Source of the DNA: CAZPUI01 sp964415525
GTDB lineage: Bacteria; Acidobacteriota; Holophagae; Holophagales; Holophagaceae
Direction: 5' to 3'
Assembly: GCA_964415525.1 (NCBI GenBank)
Contig: CAYQAS010000054.1
Span: forward strand, 1 to 27,887
Length of the DNA: 27,887 bases
Below, in pieces: positions 12,713-20,654 of this stretch (position 1 is its first letter; each line of letters begins with the position of its first letter). The notes beneath the pieces were generated by a model. It had not been told where the DNA came from, made no database searches, and saw only the letters and a list, made by a program, of their open reading frames with translations. The translations under genes were made by a program, and so were the position numbers.

Positions 12713-14646
12713 CGACGTACCCCCTGCTTGATTCCCTGTCCGCGCCCCAGCAGATCCGGCATTTCACTCCAGCTCAGCTGGAGCAGCTGGCCTGCGAGGT
12801 TCGACAGTTCATCATCGACTCCGTCAGCGAGACCGGTGGCCACTTCAGTTCGAATTTGGGAGTCGTGGAACTCACGGTCGCCCTCTTCCAGAACTTTGAT
12901 TTTCTGGTGGATCGCATCGTGTGGGATGTGGGCCACCAGGCCTATCCCCACAAGATCCTCTCGGGCCGCAAGGATCGCTTTCCGACCCTGCGCAAGCACG
13001 GGGGCCTCTCGGGCTTCCTCAAGCGGGAGGAAAGTCCCTACGACCACTTCGGGGCGGGGCACGCCAGTACCAGCATCAGTGCGGCGTTGGGCATGGCCAA
13101 GGCCCGGGATCTTCAGGGGCACGATCACACCTGCATCGCGGTCATCGGGGATGGTTCCATGACCGCCGGCATGGCGTTCGAGGGACTCAACCAGGCCGGT
13201 TTCCTGGAAACCCGGAAATACATGGTGATCCTCAACGACAACGACATGTCCATCAATCCCAACGTGGGATCGCTCCAGGGCTACCTGAACCAGATCATCT
13301 CGGGGCAGTACTACATCCGCTGGCGTGAGCGGGTGGAGGGCGCCATCAAGAGCGTGCCCTTCAAGACCCTGAGCAAGCAGCTCGCCCGCGCTGCCAAGTG
13401 GAGCGAGGAGAGCTTCAAGCGCATCGCCGTGCCCGGACTCCTCTTTGAGGAATTGGGGTTCAAGTACATCGGCCCCGTGAGTGGTCACGACCTGCCTTCC
13501 CTTACCCGAGCCATGGCGGAGGCCAAGGCGAAGATGGAGGAAGGCCCTGTCCTGCTCCACGTCCAGACCCAGAAGGGCTACGGCTACGAGCCCGCCGTGC
13601 AGAATCCCCTCAAGTGGCATGGCGTGTCCGCATTCGATGCGGAAGCCGGTGAGATGAAGAAGGAGGCCCTGGTTCCGGGCCGCAAGGTGACTCCAAGCTG
13701 GACCCAGGTCTTCGGAAACACCCTGCTTCAGCTCGCTCGCCAGGACGAGAAGATCGTGGCCATTACGGCCGCGATGCTGGATGGCACCGGCCTCAACCTG
13801 TTCCAGGATGCGCTGCCGGAGCGCTGCTTCGACGTGGGCATCGCGGAGCAGCACGCCGTGACTTTCGCGGCGGGGCTCGCGGCCCAGGGCATGCGCCCGG
13901 TCTGCGCCATCTACAGCACCTTCCTCCAACGTGGTTTCGATCAGGTCCTGCACGACGTCTGCCTTCAGGATCTGCCGGTGGTATTTGCCCTGGATCGGGC
14001 GGGTGTGGTGGGGGCCGATGGTCCCACACACCATGGCGTCTATGATCTGTCCTACCTGCGCTGCATGCCCCACATCGTGATCATGGTCCCCCGGGACGAG
14101 AATGAACTTCGACGCATGCTGCTGACTGCCCTCTATACACCTCACCCGACCGCCATCCGCTATCCCCGCGGAAATGCGCTCGGAGTGGAGATGGTGGATC
14201 CCATTGCCCCATTGCCTCTGGGCAAGGGAGAGCTACTTCGCGATGGGCAGGACCTGCTCCTCGTGGCCGTGGGGACCATGGTGCACGTCGCCCTTGAGGC
14301 GGCCTCCAGCCTCGCGGAGGAGGGCATCTCCTGCGCAGTCATGGATGCCAGGTTCGTCAAGCCGTTGGATAAGGAGATGCTTTTGTCCCAGGCCGCCCGT
14401 GTGCGCGGTGTGGTGGCCCTGGAAGAGGGCTGCGCCCCTGGTGGCTTCACGTCAGCCGTGGCGGAATGTCTCCTGGACCAGGGGGCGCGGGCTCCTCTGC
14501 TTCGGTGTGCCCTTCCCGACGAAATCATCCCCCACGGCGACACGTCCAAGCTCCTGGAAGAGCAAGGATTGAGTCTGGGGGCCATTGTGGAACGCTGCCG
14601 CGCCTTTCTGCAGGACTGCCCAACCCGGAGCATTTCTACCGAGTAG
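12709..14646 (+). CDS. dxs: 1-deoxy-D-xylulose-5-phosphate synthase
   Basis: A 645-residue thiamine-diphosphate enzyme that joins pyruvate and glyceraldehyde 3-phosphate in the first step of the MEP isoprenoid pathway. Visible landmarks: DVGHQAYPHK (73-82), the cofactor/Mg motif GDGSMTAGMAFEGLN (147-161) with NDNDMSINPNVG (176-187), catalytic glutamate E380 in VGIAEQHAV, and LDRAGVVGADGPTHHG in the pyrimidine-binding domain. All three transketolase-like domains are complete. It starts with GTG inside the ispA stop codon region. A promoter for the next gene follows within 30 bases and no clear terminator separates them, so some readthrough is possible. The long minus-strand frame opposite it is a codon shadow. 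Confidence 0.97.
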   Translation: MTTYPLLDSLSAPQQIRHFTPAQLEQLACEVRQFIIDSVSETGGHFSSNLGVVELTVALFQNFDFLVDRIVWDVGHQAYPHKILSGRKDRFPTLRKHGGLSGFLKREESPYDHFGAGHASTSISAALGMAKARDLQGHDHTCIAVIGDGSMTAGMAFEGLNQAGFLETRKYMVILNDNDMSINPNVGSLQGYLNQIISGQYYIRWRERVEGAIKSVPFKTLSKQLARAAKWSEESFKRIAVPGLLFEELGFKYIGPVSGHDLPSLTRAMAEAKAKMEEGPVLLHVQTQKGYGYEPAVQNPLKWHGVSAFDAEAGEMKKEALVPGRKVTPSWTQVFGNTLLQLARQDEKIVAITAAMLDGTGLNLFQDALPERCFDVGIAEQHAVTFAAGLAAQGMRPVCAIYSTFLQRGFDQVLHDVCLQDLPVVFALDRAGVVGADGPTHHGVYDLSYLRCMPHIVIMVPRDENELRRMLLTALYTPHPTAIRYPRGNALGVEMVDPIAPLPLGKGELLRDGQDLLLVAVGTMVHVALEAASSLAEEGISCAVMDARFVKPLDKEMLLSQAARVRGVVALEEGCAPGGFTSAVAECLLDQGARAPLLRCALPDEIIPHGDTSKLLEEQGLSLGAIVERCRAFLQDCPTRSISTE

Positions 14647-14670
14647 GAAAAAGACTTGCGCGTGTGATGC

Positions 14671-14699
14671 TTGTCAACTCTCGTGCCGAACGGTATAAC
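14671..14699 (+). promoter_or_regulatory. Sigma-70-like promoter for the exported protein at 14733
   Basis: TTGTCA (14671-14676) and TATAAC (14694-14699) are separated by 17 bases. Transcription would begin near 14706, 27 bases before the GTG start at 14733. This supports that start over the longer frame, which reads back into dxs. Confidence 0.65.
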
Positions 14700-14732
14700 G
14701 AGCATGTTCCATCGTTCCCTATCGAGGTCGCC

Positions 14733-15617
14733 GTGCGCAGCCGCCCTGGTCTTCTCCTACCCCTCGTGGTCCTTTCCGCGTTCATGCCCCTCCAGGCTCA
14801 GGGATGGGATGCCGCAGGCTTGGCCCGCGGCTGGTCCCGTGTGGACATCACCAATGCCTGCGCCTTTCTGGATGCAGCCACACAGAAAATCCAGCTCTGG
14901 TCGCCAGACGATTCCCTCTTCGGCACCGTGCCCTACCAGAAGATCGATCGAGTGCCCGAACTGTGGTTGTTCGACAGTCGCAACAACGCCTGGATCGCTG
15001 CGGGGACCAGTCTGTTCAACGTGGACAAGAACGGCAAGATCGTCGAAAACCTGAAGCTTCCCGCAGAGGTCTCCGATGTGACTTGGGACGGGAAGTACAT
15101 GTACCTCGCGTTCAAGACCGTGAGTCTTTATCTGGAGAAGCGGGATCTGCGCTCCGGGGAAGTCGCCTGGAGCCATGGCACACGTCCGACGCCCCAGACC
15201 CGCACTCAGGTTCCCTTCTTCCGGATTGTTCTGAGTGATGATGGCAAGCGTGTGCTGGTGGCTGCAGGCAGCGATGTGGATCTGCAGTCCCTGGATGCTG
15301 CGGCGGGCAAGACGATCGAGGCCCTCAAGCTGGTGCCGGAAGCTCCGGTTCCCGCCGTCATCCAAGTGTCGGATCGGGGGCGTCTGCCCATCCATGGCTG
15401 GCCCGGTCGACAGATGGTCCTGAGTGCCGCCACGACGGCCGATCTGGGCCAGGCAGGTGCTGCGACCATGCACCTCCTCGTGAACGATCTCCAGGCGCGT
15501 AAGATCAAGCAGATCAACACCGGCCTGAGCACTGACCACACGTTCATCGGTGTGCTGGAAAACCGTGCGGCCTTCACGAAGCCTTCTGGCGGGCTGACCT
15601 ACATTCCGCTTTCCTGA
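14733..15617 (+). CDS. Exported protein of unknown function, possibly beta-propeller-like
   Basis: A 294-residue protein I do not recognise. The GTG start at 14733 has AGGT five bases upstream and gives a clean signal peptide (RSRPGLLLPLVVLSAFMPLQAQG, cleavage near Ala-Gln-Ala/Gln). The frame extends further upstream, but the promoter at 14671-14699 and the signal peptide both favour this start. The mature chain shows repeated strand-turn units (LWLFDSRNNAWIAAG, NVDKNGKIVENLKLP, VTWDGKYMYLAFK, VLSDDGKRVLVAAGSDVDLQSLD) such as occur in beta-propeller or PQQ/NHL-like repeats; that reading is tentative. It ends just before a strong hairpin and converges on the gene at 16168-15677. Confidence 0.75.
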   Translation: MRSRPGLLLPLVVLSAFMPLQAQGWDAAGLARGWSRVDITNACAFLDAATQKIQLWSPDDSLFGTVPYQKIDRVPELWLFDSRNNAWIAAGTSLFNVDKNGKIVENLKLPAEVSDVTWDGKYMYLAFKTVSLYLEKRDLRSGEVAWSHGTRPTPQTRTQVPFFRIVLSDDGKRVLVAAGSDVDLQSLDAAAGKTIEALKLVPEAPVPAVIQVSDRGRLPIHGWPGRQMVLSAATTADLGQAGAATMHLLVNDLQARKIKQINTGLSTDHTFIGVLENRAAFTKPSGGLTYIPLS

Positions 15618-15622
15618 GTTCT

Positions 15623-15673
15623 CTCAGACGCAGAAGGGCCCGGGAGTGCATCCCGGGCCCTTCTGCGTCTGAG
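15623..15673. terminator. 23-bp perfect hairpin between convergent genes
   Basis: Bases 15623-15645 pair perfectly with 15651-15673 around the five-base loop GTGCA. The stem contains AAGGGCCCGGGA and its complement. It begins 5 bases after one stop codon and ends 3 bases from the other, so it most likely ends transcription from both sides. There is no run of T on either exit, which is unusual for an intrinsic terminator. Confidence 0.75.
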
Positions 15674-15676
15674 GTG

Positions 15677-16168
15677 CTAGATGGTGCCGAAGACACTCCG
15701 GAGGTCAGACAGGAGGCGTTTGAGCTCCTCTTCAGACATGGCGAGGGGGACTTGGCGTTTGACCTCATCCTTTCGGTAGAAGGCCACACGCTTCAGGATG
15801 ACCTTGTCCCGGGCGATGCTGATCTCGTTGAACTGAATCTGGTGGTCATCCTTGTAGGGCGGGAGGCTCCGCAGCTGGATGTACATTCCGCGTCGGTCGT
15901 GATCGACGATCTCGAGTCGTTCCCGGAGGTAGGTCACTTCCTGGGTCAGACGTTCGGCCTTGCTTCGCAGCTTGGCGAAGCTCTGCTTGCGGCTGGGCTG
16001 GCGCTCCAGGCTGAGGTGGGCGAGCTCGACGCCTTCCATGACTTGGCGAATGGAGCCGATGACGAGGCCCTCCCGCTCGAGGTCGCCTTCATGGAAAGCC
16101 ACGAAGTCATGAAAATCCCCAGGCTGAATCGTGTCGTCGTACCGCTTTGCCTTCCGGCTCAACTTCAT
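15677..16168 (-). CDS. Conserved-looking hypothetical protein, cytoplasmic
   Basis: A 163-residue, strongly charged protein that I cannot name. There is no signal peptide or membrane segment. Residues ~55-90 (around SFAKLRSKAERLTQEVTYLRERLEI) form a likely coiled coil. Residues ~95-135 look like beta strands (RRGMYIQLRSLPPY, IQFNEISIARDKVILKRVAFY). The C-terminus is a helix (SEEELKRLLSDLRSVF). The start at 16168 has only a weak purine run (AGGGTG) upstream. It is separated from the yhaM-like gene by 250 bases in which I see no RNA gene or riboswitch, so it probably has its own promoter. Codon use is like that of the neighbours, supporting a real gene. Confidence 0.65.
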   Translation of the reverse strand: MKLSRKAKRYDDTIQPGDFHDFVAFHEGDLEREGLVIGSIRQVMEGVELAHLSLERQPSRKQSFAKLRSKAERLTQEVTYLRERLEIVDHDRRGMYIQLRSLPPYKDDHQIQFNEISIARDKVILKRVAFYRKDEVKRQVPLAMSEEELKRLLSDLRSVFGTI

Positions 16169-16418
16169 GTCAGCACCCTACCTGCAGAAAAACGATGGTC
16201 CCAACAGACTAGGCGGTAATTTCCGGACTGCAGCAAAAGGATGCGCAATCCATAAAACGCCTGAAAAGAAACGGGTTAGTCCTGCCTGGAGTATCGGGCA
16301 GTTCCTTCCATCTGTCGAGGGGGGCGGTAGGTCATTTTTCCAGTCTACGGCCTGAAATACCGGCCCTCTCCGCATTTGGCGGCGCGTATTGCCTGGATTG
16401 ACTGCGTTCAGTCCCGGT

Positions 16419-17399
16419 TCAGGGGTGAATCGCAGCGGGCCAGCGGACCTTGTAGATCATGCGCTCGAGGGAGCGATTATAGGCCGTCCAGTTGGCTTCG
16501 CCACCGTCCTCCCGAATGGCGCGCAGGGTGCCTTCTAGTTTCCCGTCCAGATCATCGAGGTAGTGCACCAGCAGGGCTTCCGGCGTCTTGGGCAGCACCG
16601 GGGAACCGAATTCGAGCTTTCCGTGGTGACTCAGGATGATGTGGAGGAGCTGGTGGCGCAGTTCTTCGGGGAAATCCCCGAGCCGATCCATCGCTTGGCT
16701 GACCCAGAGGGTCTCCATGGTGATGTGACCGATCAGGTTGCCAATGTCGGAGTACCCGAAACTGCGCTGATAGGTGAGTTCCCGAGTCTTACCAAGGTCG
16801 TGCAGGAGCACGCCCGCCAGGACGAGATCCCGGTTGATGGCCCGGTAGTGGCTGCACGCCAGAAGGGCCATGGCGGCCACCGAAAGCGTGTGCTCCAGGA
16901 GCCCGCCGAGGTAGACATGGTGGAGGCTCTTGGCGGCAGGCGCCTTGGCGAAGGCTGTGCGCAGGGCCTCGTCCTCCACGAGGAGATGCGTCAACAGGCG
17001 CCGGATCCATGGATCTGCGATGCCTGCGATCAGGGCGTCCAGTTCCGCCAGCATCTCGGACACGGGGCGCTGGCTCACCGGGAAGAACCGGGCGAAATCC
17101 CCCACCTCCTCATCCGTGGCGAAGCGCACCTTGTCCAGGCGCATCTGAGGCCTGCCGTTGTACGCGGAGACGGCGCCCTTCACCTTGACGAAGACGTCGG
17201 GCTTCACGAGGTCGGGATCGCCTTCCACGGCACGGACATCCCAGAGGAAACCCTTGAGGTCACCGGACGCGTCCCCGAGCTTGACCTCCAGGTACTCCGA
17301 ACCCCGGGTGCTGATCTTGTAGGCCGCTTCCAGGGCCAGCAGGTAGCCGACGAAGACGTCCCCTTCCTTGAGGTTGCGGATCAGGGGCTGCTCGGACAT
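16419..17399 (-). CDS. yhaM: YhaM-like 3'-5' exoribonuclease (OB fold + HD domain)
   Basis: A 326-residue protein close in length to Bacillus YhaM. Residues ~8-95 form an OB-type nucleic-acid-binding domain (EGDVFVGYLLAL, YLEVKLGDASGDLKGFLWD, VKVKGAVSAYNGRPQMRLD). Residues ~150-300 are an HD phosphohydrolase domain with LHHVYLGGLLEHTLSVA (159-174), the HD pair H200-D201 in GVLLHDLGK, and HIILSHHGKLEFGSP (253-267). The family shortens RNA, and in some cases DNA, from the 3' end in a metal-dependent way. It is the last gene of the minus-strand operon, starting 3 bases after the stop of the S4 gene. RNA turnover is the best guess; the family is less studied outside Firmicutes. Confidence 0.85.
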   Translation of the reverse strand: MSEQPLIRNLKEGDVFVGYLLALEAAYKISTRGSEYLEVKLGDASGDLKGFLWDVRAVEGDPDLVKPDVFVKVKGAVSAYNGRPQMRLDKVRFATDEEVGDFARFFPVSQRPVSEMLAELDALIAGIADPWIRRLLTHLLVEDEALRTAFAKAPAAKSLHHVYLGGLLEHTLSVAAMALLACSHYRAINRDLVLAGVLLHDLGKTRELTYQRSFGYSDIGNLIGHITMETLWVSQAMDRLGDFPEELRHQLLHIILSHHGKLEFGSPVLPKTPEALLVHYLDDLDGKLEGTLRAIREDGGEANWTAYNRSLERMIYKVRWPAAIHP

Positions 17400-17402
17400 C
17401 GG

Positions 17403-17726
17403 TCAGTGCTCCGTGGGAGTCTTGGGCTTGGGCACGGTGGGATCCTCCATGAGGCCGTCGTCGAGGAGAAGCCGACGCTCTTCGAGGATCTCCACGAAGG
17501 ACCATTGGTCCGACTTCGCGACGTTGCCCTGGGGAATGGCCAGGACGCGAACACGCAGCACCCGATTGTAGATGGGGAAGATCAGCTCATCCCCCGCCTT
17601 CACCTCGACGCTGGCCTTGCGCGGGGTGCCATTGACTCGCACGGCCCCTGCTTCGCAGAGTTCCCGTGCGAGTTCGCGGCGCTTCAGCAGGTGCGTCTTC
17701 TTGAGGTAGAGATCCAACCGCACCAT
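17403..17726 (-). CDS. S4-domain RNA-binding protein (Hsp15/HslR-like)
   Basis: A 107-residue protein with an S4 domain over residues ~1-60: VRLDLYLKKTHLLKRRELARELCEAGAVRVNGTPRKASVEVKAGD has the R-L-D-x-x-L, R-x-x-A and V-x-V-N-G spacing of the fold (given here in short pieces: RLDLYL, RRELARELC, AVRVNG). The C-terminal tail is acidic then proline-rich and may be disordered. Hsp15/HslR-like proteins bind 50S subunits with stalled nascent chains, so a role in ribosome rescue is possible, though other small S4 proteins act differently. Its ATG overlaps the stop of the SurA-like gene by one base (TAATG), and yhaM follows after 3 bases. Confidence 0.85.
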   Translation of the reverse strand: MVRLDLYLKKTHLLKRRELARELCEAGAVRVNGTPRKASVEVKAGDELIFPIYNRVLRVRVLAIPQGNVAKSDQWSFVEILEERRLLLDDGLMEDPTVPKPKTPTEH

Positions 17727-18709
17727 TACCCCTTGAGAATCTGTTCCTTGGGCACCTGGTAGCGGATGTTGCCGCGGGTCCGGAGGCCATTCAGGTAGTT
17801 CTGCTTGGCGTTCTCGGCCTTGGGCTCACGGACCTTCTCCAGGATCTGCTGTTTGACGTCCTCGAAGGGCTTGATGCGGTCCAGCTCGGCTTCCACCAGC
17901 TGAACGAGGGTCGTGTCCTTGTCGGTCTCCAGGGGGGCACTCACCTGACCCGGCTTGAGGTCCAGGGCGGCCTTCTCGATGCTGGCTCGCATCAGTCCCT
18001 TGCCCATCCAGCCGAGATCACCGCCGGTGGCCTTGCTGGGACTATCAGAGAACTCCTTGGCCAGGGCCTCGAAGGTCTTGCCCTCGGTGAGGGCCTTGCG
18101 AACCTGCTCCAGCTTGGACTTGGCGGCATCCTGCTCCGCAGGGGTGGCGCCCTTGGTGATCACCAGTTCCCGTATCCGGAAGCGGGTGGGCTGCTTGTAG
18201 TCCTCCTTGTGATCCTCGTACCAGGCGCGCAATTCTTGGTCCTCGATGGCGATCTTTCGGTAGACCTCACGGCCAAGCACCATGTTCTGGAGCTCGTTCT
18301 GTTTCAGGCGCTGGATGTATTCCGCCAGGGAGATGTTCAGAGAACCGCGCAGGGCCTTCTCGAAGTCTGCATCCGTGGCGAAGTTGTTCTGTTTCTTCAG
18401 CTCATCCACGTACTTGCGGATCTCTTCGTCACCGATGGACTTCTCGAGCCCGAGGTCGGTGGCCTTGTCCTGGATCAGGAAGGTGTCGATCAGACCCTGC
18501 AGTACGACCTCGCGCTCGTTGCGGAGCTTCGCATCGAGCTCCTTGCCCGAGAACTGGCGGTAGAACGCCGCCGTCGCCTGCTCCACGGCCTGCTGGAACT
18601 GGCGGCGCGTGATGACATGGTTGTTCACCACGACGAGAATCTCCTCGCGCACTTCGGCGACGAGGAGGACCGAGGCGGCCGGGAGCAGGGCGAGGGCGCG
18701 GAAATTCAC
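17726..18709 (-). CDS. SurA-like periplasmic foldase with one parvulin domain
   Basis: A 327-residue exported chaperone/peptidyl-prolyl isomerase. Residues 1-18 are a short signal (MNFRALALLPAASVLLVA). Residues ~20-165 match the SurA N-terminal helical domain (EILVVVNNHVITRRQFQQAV, LQGLIDTFLIQDKATDLGL). Residues ~172-275 are a parvulin domain (RFRIRELVI, EGKTFEALAKEFSDSPSKATGGDLGWMGKG). SurA proteins usually carry two parvulin domains; here there is one and a short C-terminal segment. It begins with GTG inside the stop of the preceding foldase gene (GTGA overlap), so two related foldases are made together. The likely role is outer-membrane protein maturation. Confidence 0.87.
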   Translation of the reverse strand: MNFRALALLPAASVLLVAEVREEILVVVNNHVITRRQFQQAVEQATAAFYRQFSGKELDAKLRNEREVVLQGLIDTFLIQDKATDLGLEKSIGDEEIRKYVDELKKQNNFATDADFEKALRGSLNISLAEYIQRLKQNELQNMVLGREVYRKIAIEDQELRAWYEDHKEDYKQPTRFRIRELVITKGATPAEQDAAKSKLEQVRKALTEGKTFEALAKEFSDSPSKATGGDLGWMGKGLMRASIEKAALDLKPGQVSAPLETDKDTTLVQLVEAELDRIKPFEDVKQQILEKVREPKAENAKQNYLNGLRTRGNIRYQVPKEQILKG

Positions 18710-19806
18710 TTGGAGGCTCCGTTGGAGGTCTTCTTGACGGCGGGCTTGGTGGCCTTGGCGGCCTCGGGCTTCAGCTGCTTGGCCACACCCGCGGCGGCAT
18801 CCCCCACGACACAGGGGATCTCACGACGGATGCTGTCGAGGTATTCCTTCCAGACCAGTTCACGGCGTTCCGTGGTGGCAGCCTGGCGGACCTGCTCCTT
18901 GGCGGTCTCCAGGGTGGGCTCCACCGCGGCGGTCTTCTTCAGCACTTCCACGAGGTGGTAGCCGTACTGGGTCTTCACGGGAGCGCCGACCTTGTTCAGC
19001 TCCTGCGTGCGCACGGCATTGGCGAACTCAGGCACCATGCGGCTGGGATCGAAATCCTTGTACTGGCCGCCGGTCTCCTTGCTGCCGGGATCGTCGGTGT
19101 ATTCCTTCACCAGCTCCTCGAAGCTGCGGCCCTTCTTGAGCTCTTCCTGGATCTTGGTGATCTTGGCCTTGGCCTCTTCCTCGGTCACGCCCTTCTCCTT
19201 CTCGGAGGCGGGCTTGAAGGCCACCAGGATGTGGCGGGCCGTGTAGGTGTCGGGCTGCTTGAACTGGGCCTTGTGCTTCTCGAAGTAGGCCTTGAGCTCC
19301 TCGTCCTTCAGCTCGAGCTTCTTCTGGAGGGCGGCGCCGTCGCGGTTCAGGAGCTCGGTGGCCAGCAACTGCTGCTCGGCCTGCTGCACACGCTTCTTGA
19401 AGGTGTCGTTCTTGTCCAGGCCGTCCTTGCGCGCCTTGGTGCTGAGCAGGCGGCTGTCGACGTACTGCTGGATGAACATCTCGCGGCCGTTGGGGCTCAT
19501 CTGCACCTGCATCTGCTGCTGCTGGGGCATGGCCTTGAGGGCCTCGTCCACCTCGGCGTCACGGATGATCTCCGTGCCGACGATGGCGACGATCTTGTTC
19601 TCCTTCTTGGCGGCGGGCTGAGGCTCAGCGGCCTTGGCGTGGTCGTGGCCCGCGTGAGGGTCCACCGGCTTGGCCTCGGGCTTCTTGGTCTCGGCAGGCT
19701 TCGGGGCGGTAGCGACCTGCGGTGCGGCCTTGGGCGTCTCGGTGGGCGGATTCTGGGCCACCAGGGAGAGGGAGAGCAAGGGAAGGAGGAGGCTGAGCTT
19801 CATCAT
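18706..19806 (-). CDS. PpiC/parvulin-type peptidyl-prolyl isomerase with His-rich linker
   Basis: A 366-residue exported foldase. Residues 1-17 (MMKLSLLLPLLSLSLVA) are a signal peptide. Residues 18-68 are a Pro/Ala/Lys-rich linker that contains HAGHDH (51-56), a possible metal site. Residues ~70-180 form a SurA/PrsA-like helical region (IVGTEIIRDAEVDEAL, FIQQYVDSRLLSTKA), ~188-290 a parvulin domain (YTARHILVAFKP, GRSFEELVKEYTDDPGSKETGGQYKDF, VKTQYGYHLVEV), and the rest a helical, Lys-rich tail with a single Cys (332). AGGA lies five bases before the ATG at 19806, and a second ATG follows at once (19803). Paired with the next foldase by a GTGA overlap. Confidence 0.87.
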   Translation of the reverse strand: MMKLSLLLPLLSLSLVAQNPPTETPKAAPQVATAPKPAETKKPEAKPVDPHAGHDHAKAAEPQPAAKKENKIVAIVGTEIIRDAEVDEALKAMPQQQQMQVQMSPNGREMFIQQYVDSRLLSTKARKDGLDKNDTFKKRVQQAEQQLLATELLNRDGAALQKKLELKDEELKAYFEKHKAQFKQPDTYTARHILVAFKPASEKEKGVTEEEAKAKITKIQEELKKGRSFEELVKEYTDDPGSKETGGQYKDFDPSRMVPEFANAVRTQELNKVGAPVKTQYGYHLVEVLKKTAAVEPTLETAKEQVRQAATTERRELVWKEYLDSIRREIPCVVGDAAAGVAKQLKPEAAKATKPAVKKTSNGASK

Positions 19807-19835
19807 GGATCCTGTAGAAAGAGTGGGGTTCAGGG

Positions 19836-20522
19836 CTAGTTCCGGCGTCCGCCGCTGAGGAGGTTGAGCAGCGAGATGAAGATGTTGTAGAGGCTCACGA
19901 AGAGGGACAGCGCGAAGCCCGCAGGGTCGCTCATGTCGTTCGTGCGGAGCATGGCGGAGGTGTCGTAGAGGATCTTGGCGGAGCATGCGATTACCGCCAC
20001 GCCGCTGATCACCATGCTGAAACCACTGAGGTTGAAGATGGCCGCAATGAGCCCGCCGAAGAACATGATGGCGATGCCCACCATCACGAAGCTGCGCAGG
20101 AAGGAGAAGTCCTTCTTGGTGACAAACGTGATGCCCGTGAGGGTGAGGAAGGCCGCGCCGGTCATGCCGAAGGCCGCCACCACGACGCCGGTGCCCGCGG
20201 TTCGGGCGACGGTGAGGATCACGATGCCGGCGATGACCCCGGAGACGAAGGTGAAGACGGCATAGGCGATGCGGTTCAGGGGCTTGCGACGGGACACTGC
20301 GCCCGCCCACAGCAGGGTGCCGAACTGCGCGCCGAAGAGCACCCAGACGAAAGCACGGCCGAGGGTCGGCGCCAGGGCGATGGCGATGGGCAGCGCGGCC
20401 ACGGCCCCCACCGCCGCCACGCCGAAGCCGCCCATGAGCCAGAGGTAGACGGCCCGCACGAAGACGACGCGGTCGGAGACGCCGGAGGTCAGGGAGATGG
20501 GTCGGTTCTGGTAGTCGTTCAT
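19836..20522 (-). CDS. Bax inhibitor-1 (YccA/TMBIM) family membrane protein
   Basis: A 228-residue integral membrane protein with about seven hydrophobic segments, starting near residue 22. The pattern FVRAVYLWLMGGFGVAAVGAVAA, RIAYAVFTFVSGVIAGIVI, TFVTKKDFSFLRSFV, and a last amphipathic stretch with SLYNIFISLLNLLSGGRR is typical of the BI-1 family (YccA/YbhL in E. coli), which includes pH-sensitive calcium-leak proteins and a regulator of FtsH. AGGA precedes the ATG at 20522. It is the first gene of the operon that continues with two foldases, so an envelope stress or membrane quality-control role fits, but this is inference. A 12-base palindrome CCCCTCGAGGGG lies just upstream (20541-20552). 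Confidence 0.9.
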   Translation of the reverse strand: MNDYQNRPISLTSGVSDRVVFVRAVYLWLMGGFGVAAVGAVAALPIAIALAPTLGRAFVWVLFGAQFGTLLWAGAVSRRKPLNRIAYAVFTFVSGVIAGIVILTVARTAGTGVVVAAFGMTGAAFLTLTGITFVTKKDFSFLRSFVMVGIAIMFFGGLIAAIFNLSGFSMVISGVAVIACSAKILYDTSAMLRTNDMSDPAGFALSLFVSLYNIFISLLNLLSGGRRN

Positions 20523-20540
20523 GCTGGCTTCCTTGAGGTG

Positions 20541-20552
20541 CCCCTCGAGGGG
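20541..20552. promoter_or_regulatory. Perfect 12-base palindrome in the bioF/BI-1 divergent region
   Basis: CCCCTCGAGGGG, flanked by GAGG and CCTC so that a slightly longer imperfect dyad exists, lies 18 bases upstream of the minus-strand ATG at 20522. It is either a leader hairpin of the BI-1 operon or a binding site for a regulator. I could not find a convincing -35/-10 pair on either strand in this 132-base gap. Confidence 0.35.
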
Positions 20553-20654
20553 AATCCTCCACTTTACCATTCGGCTCCAGACTTGGCCGGAGCGGGTTTC
20601 TGGAGGCAGACTGGTCCCAAGCGCGTGTATGGCGCCCAGCCTTGGAAGGTTCCC

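Noticed and set aside
12571..14145. Minus-strand 524-residue frame across dxs
   Set aside because: dxs is certain in the other strand; this is a long open frame caused by high GC, and its protein shows no family pattern.
16169..16418. Riboswitch or small RNA in the 250-base gap
   Set aside because: I saw no conserved riboswitch core, tRNA-like fold or terminator; only weak, badly spaced promoter-like hexamers.
16563..17762. Plus-strand 399-residue frame opposite yhaM and the S4 gene
   Set aside because: It is antisense to two recognisable genes and has His/Gln/Asp/Val-rich composition typical of shadow frames.
18955..19839. Plus-strand 294-residue Leu/Gly-rich frame opposite the PpiC gene
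   Set aside because: It mirrors the Lys/Glu-rich coding sequence of the parvulin gene; the apparent Leu repeats are complement of AAG/GAG codons.
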